A stretch of 10,659 bases of DNA from STF1-107 sp964457935 (GCA_964457935.1 CAYWFC010000032.1:1-10659); one strand, 5' to 3'; positions 1-7,659 are shown, counted from the first letter of the stretch. Notes: generated from the letters alone by a model not told the origin. Program-made: numbers and translations.

Positions 1-245
1 ACTGGCTTTGCCCAGCCAAAACCTGTCAGGATAAAGCACAGCGAGCACATGAGGTCCAAGTGCGCCACAGGATTGACAGTCAATCTCCCCTGCAATCTAG
101 GCGTGTCATCGCCCATCTTGACTGCGACATAAGCATGAGCGAATTCGTGTAATGTGATACTGATGACAAACACTAGTGACAATAATATCGTCACTATGAC
201 CGCATCCCATCCTGTAAAGCCCAGTTCCTTGATAAGAAAAATCAT
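1..245 (-). CDS. M50 site-2-protease-like membrane metalloprotease, N-terminal part (cut by window edge)
   Basis: Only the first 81 residues are inside the window. Seen: a hydrophobic helix at about residues 14-31 runs straight into HEFAHA (His33, Glu34, His37), the zinc-binding HExxH motif set in a membrane helix. It is followed by GRLTVNP (53-59), AHLD (61-64) and GFGWAKP (75-81). That order matches the short YwhC-like M50 family, polytopic membrane proteins of mostly unknown substrate; intramembrane cleavage is the family role, not shown here. The usual HxDPIG stretch reads HLDLMC, a modest departure. The ATG at 245 is preceded by AGGAG with 5-nt spacing and by its own promoter, so the start is well supported. 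It lies 46 nt beyond the relA stop. The remaining metal ligand falls outside the window, so activity cannot be judged. Confidence 0.87.
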   Translation of the reverse strand, partial: MIFLIKELGFTGWDAVIVTILLSLVFVISITLHEFAHAYVAVKMGDDTPRLQGRLTVNPVAHLDLMCSLCFILTGFGWAKP

Positions 246-266
246 CACTTCTCCTTATATACTTAT

Positions 267-295
267 ATAATAAACGATTTTACGCTAAAAGTCAA
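267..295 (-). promoter_or_regulatory. Sigma-A-type promoter for the M50 gene
   Basis: On the minus strand TTGACT (295-290) is separated by exactly 17 nt from TATTAT (272-267). Five of six bases match consensus in each box. The -35 box includes the relA stop codon TGA. The predicted transcript start is near 260, giving a leader of only about 15 nt that consists mainly of the AGGAG site. This suggests the M50 gene can be transcribed independently of recJ-relA. No clear terminator lies between relA and this promoter. Confidence 0.72.
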
Positions 296-2349
296 TTTGC
301 TCTGATGACTTTTTTCAAATGTGGCAAATTACTTATTTTGGCAATAATTTCATCCAAATGTGTGCTAGATGCTACGTTTATGCGTATTTTGATTTCTGCA
401 CCTTGGCTCTGTGGACAACTACTCAATGATAAAATTTCGATTTTATTCTTTTCTAGCAATTTTGTTACATTTGAGAATGCCCCACTCTCTACGTCAAAGA
501 ACGCGGACAGGCTAGCCGTATATTTGCCTTTGACATTCTCGTCCCAATCAGCATCTATTAGTCTATCAGAAGATAGATAATTAATATTGACACAATCGCT
601 TTTGTGTATAGTGACACCGCGCCCCCTAGAGACATACCCTACTATTTTGTCACCTGGTATAGGTGTACAGCACTTAGCGAATCTAGTCATCATATCTTCT
701 TGCTTATTGACTAGTATGCCGTCAAGTTTTGAGTTTTTGTCGTCAGTGTACACCTTTTGCTTCTTTTCGGGCACTATTATTCTATTCAATATCTGCTCCG
801 AACTAATCGACCCTGCGCCGATTGATGCATACAATTCGTCTAAGGTATTGAATATGTATTTTTCAAATAATAATTCTGTATTCTCGCTTGTCAGTAGATT
901 TGATAGAGATTTTCCTCTATCTTTTGCGGACTTTTCGAGGATAGACTTGCCCTTTTTGATATTCTCATCGACCAATTCACGCTTGAAATACGCATTTATC
1001 TTATTTCTAGCAGAACTAGTCGCTACAGTTTTCAGCCAGTCACGCGACGGACCTTTTGACGTTTTTGATACCAATATTTCACAAACATCACCATTGTTTA
1101 ATTTAGTAGATAATGGCACCATTTTATCATTTACTTTAGCGCCGACACATTTATTGCCGACATCAGTGTGTATAGCGTATGCAAAGTCAATGCAGTTAGC
1201 TCCATTTGGAAATTTGATTATTTTGCCATTAGGAGTCTGCGCATATATCTCGTCATCAAATATATCAGATTTTATGTTAGCGATAAATTCAGCACTGGTC
1301 AGCGAAGAATTTTCATCAATTAATTTGCGCAACCAGTTTACTTTGTCGTCAAATGCATTGTGTTTTTTCTTCTCTTTGTACACCCAATGTGCTGCTACGC
1401 CATATTCGCAGAATTCATGCATTTCTCGCGTTCTGATCTGCAATTCGATAGGTCTATTGTTCTCTGCCAATACGACTGTATGCAATGATTGATACCCGTT
1501 AGGCTTAGGCATGGCGATGTAATCTTTGAATCTCTGTGGTAAAATATCGAAATTTTGATTGATTTTGCCCAAAACACCATAGCATTCTTCTACAGTATTG
1601 ACTATGATGCGAATAGCCATCAGATCATATAGCTGACTAAGGGCAAGGTTTTTGGACTTAATCTTTTTGTATACGCTAGCCAAATGCTTTTCTCTGCCGT
1701 ATATTTCATAATCAATATTCATATCAGCAAGCACGACTTTTATTTTTTGCACACACTTGTCGATTTGCTCCTTGCGCTCGGCTTTGTTTAGCATCTCCTC
1801 ATGCGCGAGATTGTTATACATTTTAGGGTCGAGATATCTCAATACTGCGTCTTCTAGACGCGTCTTTATCATACTTAGACCAAGTCTGGCAGATAATGGC
1901 GCATAAATATCGCGCACTGATTGAGCAAAAAGATTTTTATCATTCAACGAGATTTTAGAAATGTTTTCTATATTAAAAAGCACACTGCTCAGCAATATAA
2001 TCAATACACGCAGATCTTTCGTCATCACCAGTAGCATATTCCTGATATTCTCAGCGTCATCAAAAGACGGTCTATCCAATATATTTACCGAGTTTAGATT
2101 TAGCAATATACTAGCCACTGTATCGTCGTACAGGGCTCTAATACTGTCATAATCTACGTCACCTTTGTCAAACAGTACAAAATACACAGTAGCGACAAAA
2201 CTCTGCCAATCTAGATTGTAATAATCTACCGTACTCAAAATGCTATAAAGTTTTGATTTATCTTTATAATTTGATATGATTTCGTCTATTTTGCCCGCTA
2301 TCTCAGGAGACGGCATACGCTTCTCTACTAGATTAGTTAATTCTTGCAT
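292..2349 (-). CDS. relA: Long RelA/SpoT homologue: (p)ppGpp synthetase with degenerate hydrolase domain
   Basis: 685 residues, slightly shorter than the roughly 730 usual for Firmicutes Rel. It makes the stringent-response alarmone (p)ppGpp from ATP and GDP/GTP when bound to starved ribosomes. Domains in order: a degenerate HD region (about 1-160); synthetase (about 210-330) with GREKH, YDLMAIR, RFKD (273-276), NGYQSLHT (284-291), ELQIRT (302-307) and AAHW; TGS (about 365-428) with DFAYAIH; a linker with GPSRDWL (433-439); a zinc-finger-like part with CC (560-561) and Cys586; and a C-terminal ACT domain (about 610-685). The synthetase looks intact. In the HD region the usual HP..VA, HDxxED and LADRLHN motifs are missing: the last reads LSSVLFN, with Ser122 and Phe125 where Asp and His are expected. 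Hydrolysis is therefore probably lost. The start has AGGAG with 6-nt spacing, formed by the last codons of recJ. It follows recJ by 1 nt, so the two are surely co-transcribed and probably translationally coupled. Confidence 0.95.
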   Translation of the reverse strand: MQELTNLVEKRMPSPEIAGKIDEIISNYKDKSKLYSILSTVDYYNLDWQSFVATVYFVLFDKGDVDYDSIRALYDDTVASILLNLNSVNILDRPSFDDAENIRNMLLVMTKDLRVLIILLSSVLFNIENISKISLNDKNLFAQSVRDIYAPLSARLGLSMIKTRLEDAVLRYLDPKMYNNLAHEEMLNKAERKEQIDKCVQKIKVVLADMNIDYEIYGREKHLASVYKKIKSKNLALSQLYDLMAIRIIVNTVEECYGVLGKINQNFDILPQRFKDYIAMPKPNGYQSLHTVVLAENNRPIELQIRTREMHEFCEYGVAAHWVYKEKKKHNAFDDKVNWLRKLIDENSSLTSAEFIANIKSDIFDDEIYAQTPNGKIIKFPNGANCIDFAYAIHTDVGNKCVGAKVNDKMVPLSTKLNNGDVCEILVSKTSKGPSRDWLKTVATSSARNKINAYFKRELVDENIKKGKSILEKSAKDRGKSLSNLLTSENTELLFEKYIFNTLDELYASIGAGSISSEQILNRIIVPEKKQKVYTDDKNSKLDGILVNKQEDMMTRFAKCCTPIPGDKIVGYVSRGRGVTIHKSDCVNINYLSSDRLIDADWDENVKGKYTASLSAFFDVESGAFSNVTKLLEKNKIEILSLSSCPQSQGAEIKIRINVASSTHLDEIIAKISNLPHLKKVIRAN

Positions 2350-2350
2350 A

Positions 2351-4744
2351 TCATTCTCCTTTTGATATTTTTAGCATACACAATCTATTGTAAAATGCGC
2401 TTGCATTTAGCACATTTTTCTTGCCTGTCACTTTGATACTAGTTTGAGACTCATCATATTGCACTATTCCTAATTCTGCAAACACGTACAAGCAAACTAC
2501 GAATTGCATATAACTAAATTCCAATGTTTTGTTCATCTCTTTTGTGGCAGCTTTGTACAAAGAATAAAGATTATAACTAGTCATATTTTTGTCGCTAATG
2601 TATTCAAATAATCTATAGTACCTGCCAAAAGTATTTCTGTCCACGGACAAGCCTCTAAAAAGCGAATAACTAAACGGCGTCTTGTGAGGCAAAAAGATTG
2701 TCGCTTTTGTCGCCTTATTCAATGCACTAATAAAGCCAGTGTGCAGTACTGGGTCTAGGAACACTATGCGGTTAAATGTATTGAAAAAATCAAAATTTCG
2801 CGGTGCTAATATAATAGTATTTAGCCCCGTTTGGTCATTAATATCAAAAATGCGATTTCGTATGATATTAGTGGCATCATATAGCATTTTGAAATTCACA
2901 TAGGTATTGTAGTCATATGCCACGAACAACGTGCCAAATACAGAGGAATTAGTATTGAGCAATATTTCGACGAGTTCTTCGCGGTTATAATTGACGAAAT
3001 TATATTTGTCAGTGTCGTTATACCTTATCTGTTTGATGTATTCTGCGAGCACTATTTCTTCACTTTCTGGGCGATTGATGTCTTCGTAATCAATATTCTT
3101 GACTATACCACTAATGCGTCCTTTCGACCTATATGGGTCGAAAAATAAATCTGCCAATATATGGTTGTTTGTATTCTGAGTCAGAGTATAATAATACTCT
3201 GCACTATTAAATGCCAAAAGCGAAAATCTGTTTGTAGCGATAGTCAAATGCTCTGGATATTTACTAAGATTAGAGACTTTGGCATGGTCGATATTGAATA
3301 AAAATATCGGACGAGCGTTGCAATGCCCACATGGTTCCATTCTGTCTATACTTTTTATCAAAGTGTCAGTAATGTCGTCTACAGGCAAATTAAAATCATA
3401 AATCTTGGTAGGTAAGAAATTATCTCGAACGAAATTCTCCTTTACATACAAATTCGTCCTTCTGACGAATTCATCGAAATTGTGGACTTTTATAGTCAAG
3501 CCGGCTGCCATAGTATGTCCGCCGAATTTCTCCAATATATCTGTCATATTCATCAATAATTCATGGACATTGACATTATTTACGCTTCTGCATGAGCCGA
3601 TCAATTCATCGCCTTTTTGGCTAAACATAAAAGTTGGTCTGTTAAATTCCTCGCTGATTCGCGCGGCTACTATGCCCAATATGCCACTATCCCACTTGTC
3701 CGATGACAATATGATCGCGTGAGTGTGATAGATATCATTGTTGCTTAGCATACATTTAGCGTCAGCATATGCAAAATTGCACAATTCTTGCCTTTGAGTA
3801 TTGTATGAGATGATATCATTGACTATTTTATTGATTTCTGCATCATTTTGCTCTAAATACAATGATAACGACCTGTCGGCATCACCCATTCTACCAGATG
3901 CATTGATTTTTGGCGCAATTTTGAATGCTATATCCGAAGCCTTGATAGAGTTTTTTAATCCGCAAACCGATAATAGTTTTTTCAGGCCCTTAGGCAGTAG
4001 ATTTTTTTTCTCTAATCCCAGAGCGACTATTGCTCTATTCTCATCCAAAAGTTCTACTATGTCGGCTATAGTCGCCACAGCACACATTGCTATATATTCA
4101 TCTAAAATGTCTATTCCACCCAATGCTTGGACCAGTTTCAATGCCACACCGCTTCCACATAGGCAATGGAATGGATAAGTTTCAGATGTTTTTGGATTTA
4201 TTATAGGACAATTTGGCAAAATCTCCCCACGTTCGTGGTGATCAGTCAGTATGACATCTATATTTTTTTGCTTCAAATACTCTATTTCATCGACAGCGGT
4301 GATTCCGCAATCGACTGTTATCAATAATTGAGGATCGTATTTCTCTATGATTTTGTCCAGGGCGCTAATATTTAACCCATAACCGTCTTCATATCTGTTT
4401 GGCAAAAAATTATATACATTGGCACCTAATGACTTGAGAAATTTGATAAGTATAGCACTAGCAGTGATGCCGTCTACATCATAGTCTCCAAATATCACTA
4501 TATTTGACTTTTGAGCCAAATGTTTTTGGATGATATCTGTAGCGATTTTCATATCTTCAAACAAAAATGGGTCATTTAGTTGAGATATATTAGGATGCAA
4601 ATATTCTTTCAGTTTATCACTGGTATTTATACCCCTTGCATAGAGCAGTCGTACGACATTTTTGTCTAGCAAAAATTTATTCGCCATATCTACTACGAAT
4701 TTCTCGTCAATGTTCTTTTCATCATAAGATAACAAATATTTCAT
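2351..4744 (-). CDS. recJ: Single-stranded-DNA-specific 5'-3' exonuclease RecJ
   Basis: 797 residues, close to the long Firmicutes RecJ (about 790). It degrades single-stranded DNA 5' to 3' in RecF-type recombination and mismatch or base-excision repair, using Mn2+ or Mg2+. Seen: the DHH domain with GDYDVDG (86-92), VDCG (144-147), DHHE (168-171), CGSGVA and a conserved Asp228 in TIADIVE; then NASGRMGDA (281-289); then DHHA1 with WDSGILGIVAARI (351-363), GSCRS and GGHTMAAG (408-415); then the OB-fold start MEPCG..NARPIF (469-481). The final 300 or so residues correspond to the diverged C-terminal domain found in Bacillus-type RecJ. All expected metal ligands are visible. The N-terminus aligns with the family, so ATG 4744 is the likely start, but no good ribosome binding site precedes it and a terminator hairpin ends about 12 nt upstream. 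The apt gene often found between recJ and relA is absent. Confidence 0.96.
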   Translation of the reverse strand: MKYLLSYDEKNIDEKFVVDMANKFLLDKNVVRLLYARGINTSDKLKEYLHPNISQLNDPFLFEDMKIATDIIQKHLAQKSNIVIFGDYDVDGITASAILIKFLKSLGANVYNFLPNRYEDGYGLNISALDKIIEKYDPQLLITVDCGITAVDEIEYLKQKNIDVILTDHHERGEILPNCPIINPKTSETYPFHCLCGSGVALKLVQALGGIDILDEYIAMCAVATIADIVELLDENRAIVALGLEKKNLLPKGLKKLLSVCGLKNSIKASDIAFKIAPKINASGRMGDADRSLSLYLEQNDAEINKIVNDIISYNTQRQELCNFAYADAKCMLSNNDIYHTHAIILSSDKWDSGILGIVAARISEEFNRPTFMFSQKGDELIGSCRSVNNVNVHELLMNMTDILEKFGGHTMAAGLTIKVHNFDEFVRRTNLYVKENFVRDNFLPTKIYDFNLPVDDITDTLIKSIDRMEPCGHCNARPIFLFNIDHAKVSNLSKYPEHLTIATNRFSLLAFNSAEYYYTLTQNTNNHILADLFFDPYRSKGRISGIVKNIDYEDINRPESEEIVLAEYIKQIRYNDTDKYNFVNYNREELVEILLNTNSSVFGTLFVAYDYNTYVNFKMLYDATNIIRNRIFDINDQTGLNTIILAPRNFDFFNTFNRIVFLDPVLHTGFISALNKATKATIFLPHKTPFSYSLFRGLSVDRNTFGRYYRLFEYISDKNMTSYNLYSLYKAATKEMNKTLEFSYMQFVVCLYVFAELGIVQYDESQTSIKVTGKKNVLNASAFYNRLCMLKISKGE

Positions 4745-4755
4745 AATCTATATCT

Positions 4756-4796
4756 AAAAATGCCTTTCCTAGTGATTAAGAAAGGCAATTTTTTTT
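4756..4796 (-). terminator. Intrinsic terminator after secF (possibly bidirectional)
   Basis: A perfect 8-bp stem pairs 4761-4768 with 4780-4787 (TGCCTTTC / GAAAGGCA) around an 11-nt loop. On the minus strand it is followed by five T. On the plus strand it is followed by eight T that run into the secF stop codon, so the element is nearly symmetrical. It should end the secD-secF transcript, yet recJ begins only 11 nt beyond the T-run. Confidence 0.8.
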
Positions 4797-5826
4797 ATTC
4801 TAAAATTTCTTTTCCGACGTCAGCGCTAACGGCTTCTGCTTTTACTTCTTCTGCTGAAGCATTAGAAGTATCTTTTTTCTTTGATTTCTGTTTCTTGACC
4901 CTATCTGGGAACCATCTATGGAATACACTGTAGGTGTATGGGAAAACGAACAAAGTGCTGACTAGTACAGATACTGTGCCAAATATAGCACTTAGGCTAG
5001 CCATTTTTATAGATAGAGAACCCACCGACAGCAATATGAGCATAACTACCAAAATAGCCAAGTATACTATACCCATCTTTAGTAAATTCTTCTTTATGCA
5101 ATGATTAATCAACTCATCATTATCGATTTTTTCTGGATAATTCGCCTGTTTATTCTTAGCATACTCGAGCAAATAATTGATTTGCAGTGCGGATATGACT
5201 GAGAATATAGCCAGTATTCCATAATACTCTGGTGTCACTATTATCCTAGTGCATGCAGTCAAGCCTAAGAGCGCCAGCAAACAACTAGCGAAAGTCACTA
5301 GTGCAGACAATCCATTCGCAATGTCAAATCTAAATATCATATATAGTCCCGCGCATATCAAAGCTACTACTATGCCTACATATGCGTAGAAGATTGATTT
5401 ATTCGTTACAGATTTACCAATCTTTTCGAAGGTAGATATATCACTACTATCGAGAGTGGTAAATTTTGCCAAAATATCGGCTTTGATATTGTCGATGTCT
5501 TCAGCGTCTGCTGTTCCAGTATATTTGATAGTAACAGATGTCAAGTTATATTCGCCTTGCCTTTGAGCAGAATAAACTTTCAATCCATTGTCTTTCAATA
5601 TATCAGACAATGTATCAGAATAATTTTCGAATTTATTATTATCAGATATACTTTCCCCGAAAGTAACGCTAAATGTACCACCGCCTACTAGTTCTGGACT
5701 TTTGTTAAATCCGAACACACAGAGCAATATCATAGATATTACGATAAAGCATGCGATGCCTAAAACGACAAATTTAGATTTCTTAGCAAAATCATATTTA
5801 GTATTCTCTATATTACTTATTTTCAT
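4795..5826 (-). CDS. secF: Protein-export membrane protein SecF (divergent)
   Basis: 343 residues from ATG 5826. SecF pairs with SecD to help SecYEG by pulling exported proteins through the membrane using the proton gradient. Seen: one helix at about 19-39, an extracytoplasmic domain of about 105 residues, then five helices (about 146-165, 171-191, 200-220, 250-268, 274-298) and a charged cytoplasmic tail rich in Lys, Glu and Ala (about 303-343). This is the SecF topology, and IGKSVTN..RFD before and in the second helix fits the family. Key motifs have decayed: DFxGG reads ELVGGG, the LLHD position is lost, and INDTVVVFDR in helix 4 reads ISALQINYLL, so the coupling Asp is absent. Identity therefore rests on topology plus position after yajC and secD. 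Start: AAAGGAG (5840-5834) with 7-nt spacing precedes ATG 5826. An in-frame TTG at 5847 would add 7 residues but has no such site. It overlaps secD by 14 nt, implying coupled translation. Confidence 0.85.
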   Translation of the reverse strand: MKISNIENTKYDFAKKSKFVVLGIACFIVISMILLCVFGFNKSPELVGGGTFSVTFGESISDNNKFENYSDTLSDILKDNGLKVYSAQRQGEYNLTSVTIKYTGTADAEDIDNIKADILAKFTTLDSSDISTFEKIGKSVTNKSIFYAYVGIVVALICAGLYMIFRFDIANGLSALVTFASCLLALLGLTACTRIIVTPEYYGILAIFSVISALQINYLLEYAKNKQANYPEKIDNDELINHCIKKNLLKMGIVYLAILVVMLILLSVGSLSIKMASLSAIFGTVSVLVSTLFVFPYTYSVFHRWFPDRVKKQKSKKKDTSNASAEEVKAEAVSADVGKEILE

Positions 5827-7114
5827 CTCGAATCTCCTTTTGTTCAAAGTTTACTGCCTTAGGATTATCGAAATTTTGAATAGTGTATAATTTTATCATA
5901 CCTCTGAGCATCAAAAGTGAGATAATCATATTAATAGGAGCGCCCACAAATAGCACATACCCGAATGATTTGCACAAATAACTAGGCATCAAACTAAATA
6001 TGCCACCTACTACACAAAGCATAATACTGCTAGTCAAAATGAATGGCATAGCTTGCTTTTGAGCCATTTTGAAACTAGTATGGAATAATTTACCGTCTTT
6101 GTACAGATTTTTGCTGTAATTATACACCAAACTGTGACATACCAGCATAAATGCGAACATCATACCCATGCCCACTACACCAGCCACATTCAAGTACATA
6201 AAAGGTATTGATTGCAAAATGAATAGGTAAGCACACGCAAATGCTACACTATCCAGCAAAGTCAATAATGCGAATTGTTTGGTCTTGATAGCAGTCAGTA
6301 CGGCATATGCTACTAGCACCACCAATGAAGCCAACAATATACCTAGCATAACGCCCACACCATTGCTAGACGTGATAGGTCCGTTAGCATCCTCAGTCAG
6401 ATCCATAGGCATCATACCTATCTGGATCATTGTAGCGAAATCATTGGCGTCATCACGAGTAGTAAATGACTCGCTGTATAATTGCAAAACGCCATTAGTT
6501 ATCTCGCTCTGGCTCTGATAACTTACTGTTTGCTCTCCAAATACCAAATAAATATTGCCACCAGCTGATGCTGATCTGAGTGCTTCATATTTGTCGGCAT
6601 TAAATTGGATTTGTACCCCGAAATATCCGTTTGTGTTATCCAATGTCTTTACCGATGCTATATCTCTACCAGTAGCGAAACTATCATCGCTAGATGTATC
6701 AGTCTTGAATTCCAACAAATAAGTACTGCCCATTAGTGACAATAGGCTTCTCCTATCCTGATAATCCTTGCCTGTGGATACTTCTAAACGAATAATGTCA
6801 TCCCCTACCGTAAATACCTTGCTGTCATAGTATCTATTAAGATTTAATATGTCAGTCAAGTTTTCGATAGTCTCTGCCATGTATTTGTCTTTTTTGGTAT
6901 CATCACTACCCTCTGGCAATTCTGCCTTATATTCCAAATATGTGCCACTCTCGAGTGCGATGCTAGTTTTTAGTTTATCTGCGAAACTAACATAATTGTA
7001 ATTCACACCTTTGATTTTGAATGGCAAAGGAAAACTCACAAATGTCAAAACAAGACATAGTGCTAGTAGTATTGCCGTTAAAATAAATAAATTTCTCGAA
7101 CGCTTTTTAGTCAT
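5813..7114 (-). CDS. secD: Protein-export membrane protein SecD (divergent)
   Basis: 433 residues from ATG 7114. SecD works with SecF beside SecYEG in late steps of protein export. Seen: a basic N-terminus (MTKKRSR) and helix at about 7-29; a large extracytoplasmic domain to about residue 245; then five helices (about 252-275, 281-302, 307-331, 357-376, 384-407). Surviving family signals include LEFKT in the head domain, VGMGM in helix 4 and FGYVLFVGAPINM in the last helix. The N-terminal LDLxGG reads ALESG. The helix-4 stretch that normally reads GMxVDANVLIFERIRE has Met where the proton-coupling Asp belongs, and the FERIRE charges are missing. Function as a proton-driven motor is doubtful. 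The start has GGAG with 5-nt spacing. A longer in-frame reading from 7165 would place its start codon inside the -35 box, so it is rejected. Its own consensus promoter and an upstream terminator separate it from the TIGR04086 gene. Confidence 0.87.
   Translation of the reverse strand: MTKKRSRNLFILTAILLALCLVLTFVSFPLPFKIKGVNYNYVSFADKLKTSIALESGTYLEYKAELPEGSDDTKKDKYMAETIENLTDILNLNRYYDSKVFTVGDDIIRLEVSTGKDYQDRRSLLSLMGSTYLLEFKTDTSSDDSFATGRDIASVKTLDNTNGYFGVQIQFNADKYEALRSASAGGNIYLVFGEQTVSYQSQSEITNGVLQLYSESFTTRDDANDFATMIQIGMMPMDLTEDANGPITSSNGVGVMLGILLASLVVLVAYAVLTAIKTKQFALLTLLDSVAFACAYLFILQSIPFMYLNVAGVVGMGMMFAFMLVCHSLVYNYSKNLYKDGKLFHTSFKMAQKQAMPFILTSSIMLCVVGGIFSLMPSYLCKSFGYVLFVGAPINMIISLLMLRGMIKLYTIQNFDNPKAVNFEQKEIRDENK
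5834..5840 (-). promoter_or_regulatory. Ribosome binding site that fixes the secF start
   Basis: AAAGGAG on the minus strand lies inside the secD coding end, 7 nt before ATG 5826. It favours that ATG over the in-frame TTG at 5847, which lies upstream of the site. Confidence 0.85.
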
Positions 7115-7136
7115 AAATACTCCATATTCAGGTATT

Positions 7137-7165
7137 ATTATACAATAATTATAATTTTCTGTCAA
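7137..7165 (-). promoter_or_regulatory. Perfect-consensus sigma-A promoter for secD-secF
   Basis: On the minus strand TTGACA (7165-7160), a 17-nt AT-rich spacer and TATAAT (7142-7137) give a full match to the housekeeping consensus. The transcript should start near 7130, leaving about a 16-nt leader that holds little more than the GGAG ribosome binding site (7123-7120). Strong constitutive transcription of secDF is the simplest reading; no operator-like repeat is visible. Confidence 0.88.
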
Positions 7166-7195
7166 CGAATTGCGATATTAATTACAATTATTAAC

Positions 7196-7231
7196 AAAAA
7201 AAAAGTATTTAGACTTACCGCCAAATACTTT
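7196..7231 (-). terminator. Intrinsic terminator after the TIGR04086 membrane gene
   Basis: A 9-bp AT-rich stem pairs 7202-7210 with 7223-7231 (AAAGTATTT / AAATACTTT) around a 12-nt loop containing GGCGG. On the minus strand the stem continues into an unbroken run of nine T, including the last three bases of the stem. It sits 20 nt after the stop codon and about 30 nt before the secD promoter, so it insulates the two units. Confidence 0.82.
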
Positions 7232-7250
7232 AATTATTTTTTCAAAACAA

Positions 7251-7652
7251 TTAATTTCGTCTAAAAGCCTTGAGTAACAAACCGCACAACGCACCGATTA
7301 ATACTGAGAATAAAATGTCTACCAGTGTAGAACTACTAAAATGCACCCCACCGTTTAGTAACGAAAATAGCAAAAATGCTACAATGCTATACACCACCCC
7401 GCACAGAGCGCCCTTTAATATAGTCCTACTGGGATATTTCCGAGTAAAGATCAATACTACAAAGAGTATGCTCAATACTTTGATTACCTGATTGACATAC
7501 GAGATAGCATTCGTAGTCATTGGGAAAATTTTTAGCACTATCGCAAAAAGTAATATCAAAATCAACGACACTACTATCCCCACCAATACTGATTTGAAAA
7601 AATGCAAACAATTCTTTAATTTACTGTCTTCCGCTAAGATTTCAGATTTCAT
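7251..7652 (-). CDS. Small four-helix membrane protein, TIGR04086/YrzE-like
   Basis: 133 residues from ATG 7652, function unknown. Seen: a short polar N-terminus, then four membrane helices at about 20-42, 52-70, 79-100 and 108-128, with a positive C-terminus (KAFRRN). Glycine-rich KGALCGVVYSIVAFLLF and LIGALCGLLLKAF form a loose internal repeat, with GALCG in both. Length, topology and position between yajC and secD match the TIGR04086 family of Firmicutes (YrzE in Bacillus subtilis). That location suggests a link to membrane-protein export, but no role has been established that I know of. The start is fixed by AAAGGAGG with 7-nt spacing. An in-frame ATG at 7742 would run back through the yajC terminator and is unlikely. 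Terminators lie on both sides, so it may be transcribed alone. Confidence 0.85.
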   Translation of the reverse strand: MKSEILAEDSKLKNCLHFFKSVLVGIVVSLILILLFAIVLKIFPMTTNAISYVNQVIKVLSILFVVLIFTRKYPSRTILKGALCGVVYSIVAFLLFSLLNGGVHFSSSTLVDILFSVLIGALCGLLLKAFRRN

Positions 7653-7659
7653 TCGCCTG

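Noticed and set aside
587..1492. A 301-codon open frame on the plus strand opposite relA
   Set aside because: It is fully antisense to a strongly conserved RelA/SpoT reading frame, has no ribosome binding site, and its product is a serine/leucine-rich mixture without recognisable motifs.
3801..4178. Plus-strand open frame of 125 codons inside recJ
   Set aside because: It lies opposite the conserved DHH-domain coding sequence, has no supporting start signal, and shows no family motif.
5813..5826. secD/secF overlap considered as a possible frameshift or split SecDF fusion
   Set aside because: The overlap contains a proper ribosome binding site and ATG for secF, and both proteins have complete domain topology. 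Separate subunits are the normal arrangement in many bacteria.
7115..7250. Checked for a six-cysteine (SCIFF-like) peptide gene upstream of secD
   Set aside because: No cysteine-rich short frame is present; the interval is accounted for by a terminator, a consensus promoter and a ribosome binding site.
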